Position numbers and translations under genes: made by a program
Notes under the pieces: generated by a model
Told to the model about the DNA's origin: nothing
Seen by the model: the letters and a program-made list of their open reading frames with translations, nothing else
The model's database searches: none
Part shown: piece after piece, positions 32,503-43,234 of the stretch
Layout of the letters: each line of letters begins with the position of its first letter
Position numbering within the stretch: position 1 is the stretch's first letter
From: Osedax fenrisi
Lineage: Eukaryota > Annelida > Polychaeta > Sabellida > Siboglinidae
NCBI GenBank assembly: GCA_964019155.1
Contig: OZ025243.1
Coordinates: 37,870,479-37,934,478 of the forward strand
DNA: 64,000 nt
Reading direction: 5' to 3'

Positions 32503-35159
32503 AGTATATTCATTTATATATATAATATGAATACATTAAAATATCCGAATATTCCATCTCCACTGTGACAGTACCACATAGTACTGATGTTCCATTTTCA
32601 ATATTCCAACATAACAATTATTTCATTTAATATCTCACATTTGTATCTCCAAAATATGTATTTTACCATCATCGTCAAAGTAATGATTTCACCGATGATT
32701 TACCAAGACAGAATCATTGATATATTATCATAATGTAAATGGATTAGTTGAATTAATGGGCATATCCTATTAACCATATTAATAGTGGCTCTTCATAGAC
32801 TCATCACATCAAATTGAAAAGTTGTATTGCTCTATAATGTTAATACTATTTTATTTATTCTCCTGGGATATTTACTACAATTTACAGATGATATGGCAAC
32901 ATGTTTATCTACTTGATTCATTAATATACAATGATCACACTTGGAATATATGTCGAGACTTAAAATTTATATCGATACTTTTGGGATGATAAGAATTATA
33001 CACACAATACGCATGCTTTCTCTGTTTGTGAGATAGATGTGCATCTGCTAATCATTGTACATAAGTTGATTTGTGAGTTAAAGAACATTTATTTATTTAT
33101 GTTAGCCTGGTTCCTACGAGGCTAAGTCACAATCGCTTACTAGTGCAGGCATGTATTATATCCTTTAATGATATCCTGTTACCTAATTTACAGTAAAATC
33201 ATAGATGTACAGAATATGTAAATATAATGGGAATACTCGGTTCTATGTTTTATAGATATCTGAGTTCGTATGTCCATAAAAATTCATTTTCTCAGTGTAT
33301 ATCTAGACTATTTTCCTGATAACTGTGTTGACTATAGTGAAGAACGAGGATATTGCTTTAATCAGGATATTTTGACAATGGAAGATAGATACCAAGGAAA
33401 TGTAACTATTAAAATCCTAGATGATTACTGTTGGAGTCTAAAAAAGCAATATAAAAGACTCAAAATAGAACAAAATCATTGAAATAATCTTTTAATCAAT
33501 GATTATTATATTATTAACTATGTACATTATTATGTATTAATCATTATATATTAAATTATACCAAATACTATTGAAATAAATTCATTAAATTTCCTTTACT
33601 TTTCTTTATTTTTCCTATATTTGTAATTTGTTCACAAATTTCTAAAATTAAATAATTCAAAAACTTGATCTGATCTGAAAAAATTACTTATAAACTTGAA
33701 ATCCATGTGAAAAACTAGTCTAGAATCAGTTAACATAACCCAGACTTCAGATAATTTGTTCACAAATTTCTAAAATTAAATAATTCAAAAACTTGATCTG
33801 ATCTGAAAAAATTACTTATAAACTTGAAATCCATGTGAAAAACTAGTCTAGAATCAGTTAAAATAACCCAGACTTCAGATAAATTGTTTTCAAATGTCGA
33901 CTAGTGTTATATAGGTTATCCTATTAAGTGCATGAATATATATATGTATATATATATATATATATAATTTTTACATTTGTTTATTAAAACATACATATTT
34001 AAATGTACATATATATTTAATACATGATTTAAAATTATTCATCTTGTGGGTATTGACTGCAAATATATTAAATAAATGTAAGTAACATTTTTAAAGAACT
34101 ATACATCCTAAAACGCCTACAAAATGTACTCTTATTATTATGTCTAATATATTATATTTCATAATAAATATATATATATATATATATATAATTAATAATT
34201 ACTGATTTTATTAAAAGATATTTGTAATAATATACATAATAACATATAATATTGTATTGTTAATAACTTCAATACACAGAAAGAAGTATAATATTAACTT
34301 ACCTATCAATAAACTTTTATTTATACTTGAGATATATTAATTAATTAAATGTAAATAATTACAAATATCAAATATCATAATAATTAAATATATTTAATAT
34401 ATACATATATGTATACATTTATTTAAATATTTACTGTTTATAATATAATAATTTATTTTCAAGAATGTACTTTATTATTAACTCTGACAAGATAAATAAT
34501 CGTGAAAATAGAAACATGGATGAAATTGTAAATCTCTTACCAAATGATCCATCGAAGATATATATATATATATAATTTATAGTATAATATAAATAAAATA
34601 TCATATAAAAGCAGATATATTGATTAAATTCAATACATAAATATTATAATGTATTCGTCTAATAAAATATATTTTATAGGAAAACCTTAAATTTCAAGTT
34701 TTGTACATTTTAAAAGTATGGTATAACCACCGTAGATATCTAATATATAACTTATTTATTAAATATATTCTTAATATCTTTAAATTTAAAAATAAAGGAC
34801 AAATTAAATATACCTAATAGTCATCATTACAATTATCATTATCATTATCATTATCATTATGGTAAACATACATTGTATGATACAATTGCATATTTTAATA
34901 ATAATATATTATATTTATTTTAGTATCTTGAAGTTACTTATATTACATAAAATAGTTAATACATTGTTATTTGGTAAATTCAATTATAATATAATATTTA
35001 TATATTAAGTATAATATTCAATATTATATTTTAATTTATAAACAATTATTTAATAAATAATAATTATTACTTGTGATTGAAATTTGGTCTTATATTAAAT
35101 GAATTTTGAACTTCTACTTCTTTTTCGCTAGTAGATTTTGGAGTTACTTCACCTGACAT
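28747..35159 (-). CDS. DYNLT2B: DYNLT2B (TCTEX1D2)-like dynein light chain, complete, 5 exons
   Basis: Joined exons on the minus strand: 35159-35071, 31195-31062, 30167-30098, 29134-29071, 28794-28747. They total 405 nt, 134 residues plus stop (human about 142). All phases agree (2, 1, 2, 0). The protein starts MSGEVTPKSTSEKE, then NSFNIRPNFNHKFRAPIV (human NTYILRPVFQQRFRPSVV), RYKIIVKSVIGEQRGEGVK (human RYKMVVQVVIGEQRGEGV), CRCYWDSDTDNY and LFCVVTVFGVYLY at the C-terminus. This is the single-domain Tctex1 fold. Known DYNLT2B binds the intermediate chain of dynein-2 for retrograde IFT and also occurs in axonemal inner-arm dynein. The gene is tail to tail with ECT2. Intron 1 (3.9 kb) is crowded with repeats. 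Confidence 0.93.
29071..29134 (-). CDS. DYNLT2B: DYNLT2B exon 4
   Basis: 64 nt, acceptor TTACAG, donor GTTAGT. It encodes MACRCYWDSDTDNYAKYLFT then N, matching human MAARCFWDADTDNYTHDVFMN. Confidence 0.92.
29135..30097 (-). other. DYNLT2B intron 3
   Basis: AT-rich. Near 29960-30100 a GGAAGATTAGTACAAACTT block is present in about three imperfect copies, the last overlapping the exon 3 donor. Nothing else seen. Confidence 0.55.
30098..30167 (-). CDS. DYNLT2B: DYNLT2B exon 3
   Basis: 70 nt, acceptor CTCAG, donor GTTTGT. LDYPRYKIIVKSVIGEQRGE then GV is the family's most conserved strand pair. Confidence 0.93.
30168..31061 (-). other. DYNLT2B intron 2
   Basis: AT-rich with (AT)n at about 30719-30742 and the exon-derived minisatellite at its upstream end (30880-31061). 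Confidence 0.6.
30880..31075 (-). repeat. 21-bp minisatellite built from exon 2 end plus splice donor
   Basis: On the minus strand each unit reads like CTAAAGTCCTTGGTAGGTAG, about eight copies. The first unit is the real end of DYNLT2B exon 2 and its GTAGGT donor; the rest lie in the intron and decay with distance. Confidence 0.88.
31062..31195 (-). CDS. DYNLT2B: DYNLT2B exon 2 (helices of the Tctex1 fold)
   Basis: 134 nt, acceptor AAAG, donor GTAGGT. It encodes FRAPIVVELLKEYCEEFFHG then KKYENEEITPWNKKIVEDVK. The exon end and donor are the first unit of a 21-bp minisatellite (30880-31075). Confidence 0.93.
31369..32071. mobile_element. 687-bp foldback element with 8-bp target duplication
   Basis: The element 31377-32063 begins GGATCAACAGAACATTACGA and ends in its inverse. 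CAATTAAA flanks both sides (31369-31376 and 32064-32071). The arms contain repeated GATGTCCGTTTATCGTAAAT units and GACATCGATGTC palindromes, so almost the whole element is one hairpin. An 8-bp duplication fits hAT-type transposition. No coding capacity. It sits in DYNLT2B intron 1. Confidence 0.88.
32150..33890. mobile_element. Possible older element with 110-bp inverted ends and a 70-codon open frame
   Basis: The sequence near 32180-32270, read in reverse (GATCTGATCTGAAAAAAC...), resembles the repeat at 33690-33880 (GATCTGATCTGAAAAAATTA...). Between them 33270-33482 is open and includes ILDDYCWSLKKQYKRLK. I do not recognise the family. Ends are not resolved and the identity as a transposon is inferred. 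Confidence 0.4.
33625..33880 (+). repeat. 128-bp tandem duplication
   Basis: Two nearly identical 128-bp units, 33625-33752 and 33753-33880, each with AATTTGTTCACAAATTTC and GATCTGATCTGAAAAA. The unit also contributes to the inverted repeat described for 32150-33890. Confidence 0.9.
33891..35070 (-). other. DYNLT2B intron 1, proximal part
   Basis: AT-rich with short (AT)n tracts and a (CATTAT)n run at about 34830-34860. No exon seen. Confidence 0.6.
35071..35159 (-). CDS. DYNLT2B: DYNLT2B exon 1
   Basis: 89 nt from ATG at 35159 to donor GTAATA (35070 downward), ending in phase 2. It encodes MSGEVTPKSTSEKEVEVQNS then FNIRPNFNH. The IRP motif marks the start of the family homology. Confidence 0.87.
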
Positions 35160-36080
35160 ATTTAGTTAATTATTTAAGTAAAGTGTACTTATATAAATAA
35201 TAATTGTATATAAATTTCAAATAATAAAATATATTAATATTTGTAGGCCCATGGCAACGATTTTAAGTATAAATTTTATAAATTATATAAATAATAATTG
35301 AAATATAAGCATATATTATATATATTATACAAAATATAATAAATAATATAATTAACTATAGATTATTTTATATAATATATTAAGTTATTCATTGAAATTA
35401 TAATAATTAAATAGATAGTAGTAAACATCCGCTCTATTGAAATATTCAAATCTAATTCAAATTATTAATTATTCAAAATTTAGATATTTGTATTTATTTA
35501 AATAAGTTTAAAAAGTACTTATCAAATTTATATTAAATTATAATTTTATTAGGAATGTTGTTAAGGTTGAAATTAATGAAAGTGTGGCATTATAATACAT
35601 AATATTTCAATAATATCTCTTTATTATATTATTATTTATAAATGTATCAATCTAAATTATTTAGATTCAATATATCTCTATTCGATACATCGTTAACATA
35701 TGAACTTCACTTGAATTATAACTACTAGTTAAACTAGTATTATGGCTATAATAATAATTATGTTCAATAATAATATATAGAATATTTAATGTGTAACATA
35801 TGTTATAAAAAAAGTATATTATTTGATGATCAATATTATAATGAATAACATTTAATATGATATTCAATATCATATTAGTATAACAATTTAATTAGAATTC
35901 ATATATTATGTGATATCAATTCAACATAACACTAAATATAATACTTAATATTATAGTAAACAAGTGTCATCAGGGGATTTATTCGACAGAAAAAATGGGA
36001 CTGTAGTTATTTTTATGGGGATTTAAAGCGAGTGGTGGCTTTGGTCAAGTTTTAAATGAATCAGATATAATATTTATATA

Positions 36081-36156
<76 letters not shown>

Positions 36157-36692
36157 GATACACATACATGAACATACATATATCAACATAAATATAGATA
36201 TCACTAATACCTAAACCGATTCCTCTATATTACTCAACTCCTATATATTTTACTTACTCTTAATCATACTACCTATGATAATCGCTCAACTTCCACAATA
36301 TATCCCAATTCCCCACTTTTATCTTCCATTAAATTTCAAGTTCATACTCATATATCATCCAATCTCTCTGAAATTTACTCCCATCATCTATACGCTCCAT
36401 TCAATCTCTCAACTACTTCGATACTCATCTATAATCATATTTCATCTCTACCTAATTTCCTCATATTATTTGACTATTATTCATCTTTTAACTATTTTAT
36501 ATATTGTTGTTCATACTATTATTTTTATTTTATCATTTTTTGTTTGTTTTTATATTGATATTATTTATATCGCGTATACCCACGAGGAGTGTTATTACTT
36601 CGTAATGGTGCCTACTAAATCTTACTACATACTAATATATATACACATATATACATATACATATACACACTTCACGGGTTTCCTTCATATGC
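35160..36692. other. Intergenic region upstream of DYNLT2B
   Basis: AT-rich, with a long (AT)n at about 36075-36155. From 36160 to about 36540 the plus strand is strikingly poor in G and rich in pyrimidines. The DYNLT2B promoter must lie near 35160-35600 but no motif stands out. Confidence 0.5.
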
Positions 36693-36734
36693 ATGGCGCG
36701 AAAAATCGACGAGGCCATTTATAAAAATACAGAT
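36693..36734 (+). CDS. Possible first coding exon of an unidentified gene
   Basis: ATG followed by MARKIDEAIYKNTD and a perfect donor GTAAGT. The composition shifts to balanced, GC-richer bases just here (GGCGCG, GACGAGGCC) in AT-rich surroundings, and an upstream pyrimidine-rich stretch could be a 5' UTR. I do not recognise the peptide and found no convincing next exon. It could be an alternative 5' exon of the downstream GEF gene or a separate gene divergent from DYNLT2B. Confidence 0.3.
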
Positions 36735-37471
36735 GTAAGTATACAGATGATATTTTCATTTTACAAGTATGTATGTGTATTTTCTCTAGACTAACGTAGA
36801 GCCTGTATCAAAGGCGATTGCATTCACTGAATGTTGAGAAGATTACAATTTAATACTTGTTCGAGTATGCAAATTTCAAAAAGGTTATGAATATTCATAT
36901 ACAAGTCAGTGAATTCAAAGTAGTTAATATTATAAATATTACGATGAATATATTTATAATTTTTAAATATACATGTACCTTAGTAACTATTTAAAAAATA
37001 TGTTATATAATTAATTTCATATAAATTTGTTGTTAGATATTTCACATTATTAATTTAATAAAATCTGTTCATAAGCTATGCACAACTAAAGGGTTTCATA
37101 ATGTTAATAGTATTATAACATAGAGTAATGTAAATACTTACATAAAATATAAACTAATATAACCACTAGCTATATACACTTACACACGTATATGAGTGTA
37201 ATTTCTATTATTTCACTCACTATAATACGATATCGACTGATACATTTTATTACAACTCTCATAAAAATACAAACTACACGATATAAATATACACTATTGG
37301 ACTCCCTATATAAACTCCCTATACATGTAATCCTACACCTTTACCCATCCCTGATTACGAGTGATAGCTACTCTGCACATATTAAACAACAAACTTGAAA
37401 GTTAATCACTTACTAACAATCAATAATTATGTATCAAAATGTAATGATTTCTTTTACATTATCATTATTAT

Positions 37472-37539
<68 letters not shown>

Positions 37540-38799
37540 AATATATATTTATATGTGAATTTACATGTTTAAATATCACGTTAACAGCGTATCTATTTCA
37601 TTATTACACACCTATACTTTTGTTGTTAGTAACAACTTGTAACACACTGCTTCGCATGGATTATTTGTGAATGTTTCACATTAAGTATTATATTACATAG
37701 TTTATAAACAATTCTTATATTGTGATTATTTATAGAACTGATATAAATAACTAACTATAAATATATTCAATATGAAAGTCCATATTTATAATATATATAT
37801 ATATAATGCAATAATATTATTTTTATAATGTAATGATATTATTTAACTACAATTGGGACACATATATTTCAATTTAGATTTAAATTCTTACATTTTAATA
37901 AAATCTCTTTATTCGACAATACATCACTACTACATATAATATATGTTGCTTAATGTATCTTACTATATGATTCTTACGTTACACTAACATGAGATATATA
38001 CATTATATATTGAATGCATTAGATTATTTTTAATTATTTTGTGTTTGTAAAAAATAAGATAAACTTAGTTATCAAACTTTGAGAATATATTGACCTATTC
38101 ATATAGAATAGACTCATTCATATAGTATTGACAACCTAAGCTAAGGAGACCTCACTAACATCTAAGCCTTAACACTATTGCAGAGAATGTACATCATCAA
38201 GCTTAAACGTATATTATCAATATAAGTTTTAGTTACGCAGTAGTATATGCATTATATCTTAAAGATAAAAACTTGTATATAGAATAGTTATTGAAAAATA
38301 AACATACCTAAGATAAGATAATATAATATTGATACTGTTGCTGCTGCCTTTCAATTCTGTGTGAATGTAGTTATAAAGATTGCGATGCAATGTAAATAAA
38401 TACATTAGATAACTTTTTTTATTATGTATATCTAGACCACAGTTTATTCTAATAATTTTAAGATACGAAACATTTTAAATATTTGTATGTGTGTATGTGT
38501 GTGTGTATTTGTATGCTAATGCGAGATTATAGATTATCAGTATAGCCAATATATTCACTAATCCAATCAATAATATAGATTAGTTGTCTACGCCCTGTGA
38601 TTACCAATAATCAATCATGTAATATTGATAATGTATAATAACTTCATACAGTTTACAAAGTATGGATACTATATTATTAGTGTTATTATTATATGTCCAT
38701 GTTTATATGTTTATGACCTATGTGTATATATACAATTTATATTATTTATTTATATTATAAATATACACACATATATATATTTGTTGAGTGTGTGGATGT
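36735..38799. other. AT-rich intergenic stretch
   Basis: AT-rich, with (AT)n at about 37475-37540. An acceptor-like CTATTGCAG at 38175-38183 is followed by only 13 open codons, so I do not call an exon. Confidence 0.5.
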
Positions 38800-39054
38800 T
38801 TTTTTGGTGGAGTCCTTTCATCCCACCTATGAACTTAGATGACGTTTTTACTTATAACTAAATAGCTCTCATATTAATGCATCAATGGTTTTAACGAAAG
38901 ACAATCATTATTTTAATCACAATTAATAACTCAATTATATAAGATCATTTCTAAATATTATTTCAAATCCTTTTTTATTGGTACCGACGAGGCTTGAACA
39001 TACGTCCTACTGCTTGTGTGTCTGATGCCTTAGCCAACTGAGCCACACAGGCAG
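38800..39054 (-). mobile_element. tRNA-derived SINE, full-length copy
   Basis: Read on the minus strand: a tRNA-like head GTGTGGCTCAGTTGGCTAAG (pol III A-box type) and GTTCAAGCCTC (B-box type), then a body with TTCGTTAAAACCATTGATGC, GTCATCTAAGTTCATAGGTG and GGACTCCACC. Related copies occur at 7983-8190 and 18020-18175. An (AT)n tract and a (TAG)n tract abut the head. Confidence 0.83.
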
Positions 39055-39103
39055 TTTATATATATATATATATATATATATTTACCTATATATTTTAATA
39101 TTT

Positions 39104-39104
39104 T

Positions 39105-39200
<96 letters not shown>

Positions 39201-39226
39201 CAGTAGCAGTAGTAATAGCAGTAGTA
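39104..39226 (+). repeat. (TAG)n microsatellite
   Basis: Over 30 TAG/AGT triplets, becoming imperfect (CAG, TAA) at the right end. Confidence 0.95.
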
Positions 39227-39839
39227 TTTCTATAAATATTGATCTGATTGAATGTTAGACAGATGTAATCATATTTATAAACATGTTGCAGCCAATACTA
39301 TTGATTGATTACTCATGTATTAAACATTCGACACACACACACACAATAAGCACCTACCTCTCCACCTCACCACCAGGGCCATTATTATATCATAGTTACT
39401 AGAACATCAGCCTTCACATGAACAGGTTTAGTGTACCTATACCTAGAGATAAGTCGCCCATTGTTTGCAGTAGTGGTGGTGGGGTTATGCAACATTCTAT
39501 TGTATTAGTCATGATAGCTATGTGTGTGTATGTAACATTCAATAAATGCATGCCATAACTTGATATATTGCACATATATGTTATATTATATATTTTTACT
39601 GTAAATATTAATATAAATATTGGAATAATCTCAAATAAATACCATTTTGTACAATATAATTATATAAAATCAAAAATCTATAATTATAACTATGATATAT
39701 CATATAATATACATATATATATATATGGATATATTTTATATAATATAATATTATTAGATATATGTATAACTGATTATTAATATAATTAAATATAACTAAT
39801 TAAAATTATATTTATTTCTAAGCTGTTATTAATTACCAG

Positions 39840-39893
<54 letters not shown>

Positions 39894-40098
39894 AGTGCAC
39901 TATGTATATGGTGTTGTAAGTGTGTGTAGGTATGTGTGTGTGTAAGTATGTCACACACTACACATCAAGTCACACACTACACTGTATATTATGCATTAAT
40001 TATTCAATGTATGTGTTCAATATATTCTATATATATCTATGAATAACACATATCATAGTAACTTGTCAGTATAGCACAACTACATGTATACTATGCCC
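39227..40098. other. AT-rich intergenic stretch with microsatellites
   Basis: (AT)n at about 39845-39886. A GC-richer patch at 39335-39490 has minus-strand ATGGGCGACTTATCTCTAG, which has no supported continuation. Confidence 0.5.
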
Positions 40099-40595
40099 CC
40101 TACCTAATAGTCTACCTAATAGTCTACCTGATAGTCTACCTAATAGTCTACCTAATAGTCTACCTAATAGTCTACCTAATAGTCTACCTAATAGTCTACC
40201 TAATAGTCTACCTAATAGTATACCTAATATTCTACCTAATAGTCTACCTAATAGTCTACCTGATAGTCTACCTAATAGTCTACCTGATAGTCTACCTAAT
40301 AGTCTACCTAATAGTCTACCTAATAGTCTACCTAATAGTCTACCTAATAGTCTACCTAATAGTCTACCTAATAGTCTACCTAATAGTCTACCTAATAGTC
40401 TACCTAATAGTCTACCTAATAGTCTACCTAATAGTCTACCTAATAGTCTACCTAATAGTCTACCTAATAGTCTACCTAATAGTCTACCTGATAGTCTACC
40501 TAATAGTCTACCTGATAGTCTACCTAATAGTCTACCTAATAGTCTACCTAATAGTCTACCTAATAGTCTACCTAATAGTCTACCTAATAGTCTAT
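40099..40595 (+). repeat. 12-bp minisatellite, about 41 copies
   Basis: Unit CTACCTAATAGT, strictly tandem, with CTACCTGATAGT variants scattered and a few other substitutions. Highly homogeneous over almost 500 bp. Confidence 0.95.
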
Positions 40596-40992
40596 AACAG
40601 GTTCATGATCTCTTATGTCATTAATATATACATATATATATATAAATATACCATATTTGGTAGACATTTATATCATAATATAATTAAATTTAGTAGACAT
40701 GATTATTTAGTAGACAATTTCGTGTCCACAAAATAGTTAGGGCAATAATTTATCACTCTTGGTATAAATTTGACTTCTAATAATATTAACATTTAGATAA
40801 TAAGTGAGTTTAAATAATTATTGAATTAACTCTCTATATATTTAGATAGACATAACATTTTAAATGAAATACATAGTATTATTTGATATATGTTTATTGG
40901 GTGTTGATATATGTCGATGTTATATTATGAATGCAACGTATATATTACATACAAAATTAAATTGTACATTTATATTCAATATATATTTTTAA

Positions 40993-41238
40993 TTAGTAAA
41001 TATATTTATTAATATTTTTAAAAATAATTCCACATGCGCGTAATTTACTGTTATCATTAAATATAGCAGAACATCTCTCAGAAAATAGTAAAGTTAGGTA
41101 GCATGCTTTATGCGAAATGTCTAACAAATAAAGATTAATATTATCTACAGTATTATAACTTATATATAACATATATTTGGTAGACATTCTGTGTATGTTT
41201 TTATTCAAAGAATAATTAATTAATCTGTAAATGTTCAC
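40993..41238 (-). pseudogene. Unidentified 81-codon open frame, possible transposon remnant
   Basis: The open frame includes LLDISHKACYLTLLFSERCS then AIFNDNSKLRACGIIFKNI. Residue use is more balanced than in the surrounding low-complexity frames. No family recognised, no splice sites assigned. Confidence 0.2.
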
Positions 41239-42164
41239 CTTCGATGCTAGCTTTTAAAAAATGGCTATCAAATGGTTATAATATGACTATATATATAATT
41301 TCATATATGCAATGATTCAATTAAAATCAGACACATTTATTTACTTTAATTATCTTTATATATAATAATTATTATAATTGACTCTACTTTTACCTACATA
41401 TTAGTATGTTATTAATAAATATGTTGACTATTAATATGATTGATTGATTGATAATTTATTTAAGCAAATACATAGCCGAAAGTATAAAGTATAAATATTT
41501 GCTAACCATAACATACATTATAGAAATAAACAAAGAATAATACGAAATTAAAAAATTAAAGAAATTAAAACGTTTTACAGTTACCGTAAAAATAAACGAA
41601 AAACAATCGAAAGTAGAAATAAATCATATAGTAAAAATAAAGGAAAAAGTAAAAATAAACCAAAAAATCTATCATAAATATATTTAAATCATAACATATT
41701 ATTTTATAAATTGTATATATATATATATATTTAAACAAATATGCAATACATGGAATAGGTCTTTAAAATACATATTGTAATCATTATTATAATATTTTTT
41801 ATTACAATAATCCATTACATGTTATTACATAATATTACACTTTTCTTTTCTAACTGAAACAGTGAATAGCAGACTATATGTTTTATAAATAAATAGATCC
41901 GCCCTCCTGTGATGCATGATTCATACATTACTCACCCATCTCTACTACAATAGCTATGCAACAATACCTATGCAACAATAGCTATAATAACAATTTATAT
42001 TAATAATCAATAACCACTACAGTAATATGGTAATCTATTGTAATATAAACATGGGTATAATAGTACTGCCTGGTACTGACATGCATTGCTTGCTGATATG
42101 TATGTATATATACAATTACACTTATATCTAATTATATACACACACAGTTACATAATAGCATACT
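41239..42164. other. AT-rich stretch, purine-rich block
   Basis: 41460-41690 is A-rich with GAAA/TAAAAATAAA repeats after a (GATT)n start (41440-41450). It may be the tail of an old retroelement, but no coding evidence is seen. Confidence 0.35.
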
Positions 42165-42460
42165 TCTGTAGCTATTACATCATAAAATACAGCTTTATCT
42201 ATTACATCATAACATTCAGATTTATCTATTACATCATAACATACAAGTATAGCTATTACATAATAGCATACATCTATAGCTATTACATCATATAATACAG
42301 CTTTATATATTACATCATAACATACATGTATAGCTATTACATCATAACATACAAGTATAGCTATTACATAATAGCATACATCTATAGCTATTACATCATA
42401 TAATACAGCTTTATATATTACATCATAACATACATGTATAGCTATTACATCATAGCATAC
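42165..42460 (+). repeat. 27-bp minisatellite with 108-bp higher-order repeat
   Basis: Units of about 27 bp around ATTACATCATAACATACA. A block of four diverged units (about 42239-42346) is repeated nearly exactly at about 42347-42454. Confidence 0.85.
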
Positions 42461-43180
42461 AGCTATACCTGAGTGCCTCCTGCATTACCTGCATCATCAC
42501 CGGCAATATTGGTTACCGGGGTGATACAATGATACAGAGAGCTATATATAGATATGACGTAACGTTGCATCATACAATAGAGGTGGTATAACCAAGTGAA
42601 CGTGTAGTGTAGCATGCCACACACTGTACTGTACATGTGTATGTAACAATGCAATAGTGTATAGTCTATATATAATAGAATATTACATAATAATGTTGCA
42701 TAATACTGTTATATAATAGTATATAGTATATTAATATGAGAACTAATTAGTTCTTATATAACTATAGAATAATGTGTTTATTATTGTATAAGATTGGGGT
42801 ATAACAAATGTTATGTAATCGTGACCTCCTATAACATCTGGGGTGATAAGAGGTCATGCTATAACCCTATATACACGTGATGATATGTATAATAAAATAT
42901 TCATATGTTGTATTCCTCTTTTCTGTTGATAATTCACGTTATACAGATATTCACTTTATTCAAATTCACACTGATATCAGAATATATAATAATCAATAAT
43001 TATTGATATATGATAGATAATAATTAACTTATTTACATTTATATTAAAACATAGTATTATCAGGGATGTATTATAAACATGTTATTCATATTTATTTCAA
43101 CTTAAGCAAATTATGTTTGAATATACGGAATTTAGTTTTATTTCCTTCAGTAAGACAATGAATGAATAGAGTACATACCT

Positions 43181-43234
43181 GATGAGTCATGCCTAACTCG
43201 ATGACGTCATGCTTACGTCATATCATTACGTAAT
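43181..43234 (+). promoter_or_regulatory. Cluster of bZIP-type sites
   Basis: Within 54 bp: ATGAGTCAT (perfect AP-1 palindrome), ATGACGTCAT (perfect CRE), CTTACGTCAT and ATTACGTAAT (PAR-bZIP/C/EBP-type palindrome). It lies about 1.8 kb upstream of the candidate first GEF exon. Sites are seen; function is inferred. Confidence 0.55.

Noticed and set aside
36275..36724. 149-codon open frame on the plus strand
   Set aside because: The product is almost entirely Ile/Leu/Tyr/His/Thr from a G-poor pyrimidine-rich strand. There is no domain and no coding-like codon pattern. Only its last 14 codons look gene-like and are listed separately as a possible exon.
38985..39054. Functional tRNA gene on the minus strand
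   Set aside because: A- and B-box-like motifs are present, but no full cloverleaf can be drawn. The same sequence continues into a shared SINE body in other copies.
39400..39465. Minus-strand first exon starting ATGGGCGACTTATCTCTAG
   Set aside because: Only a few codons before a weak donor-like site, and no downstream exon on that strand before the DYNLT2B start.
40099..40595. CRISPR-like array
   Set aside because: The 12-bp units are directly adjacent with no unique spacers, and the genome is a eukaryote. The same holds for the 20-bp arrays at 16206 and 21672.
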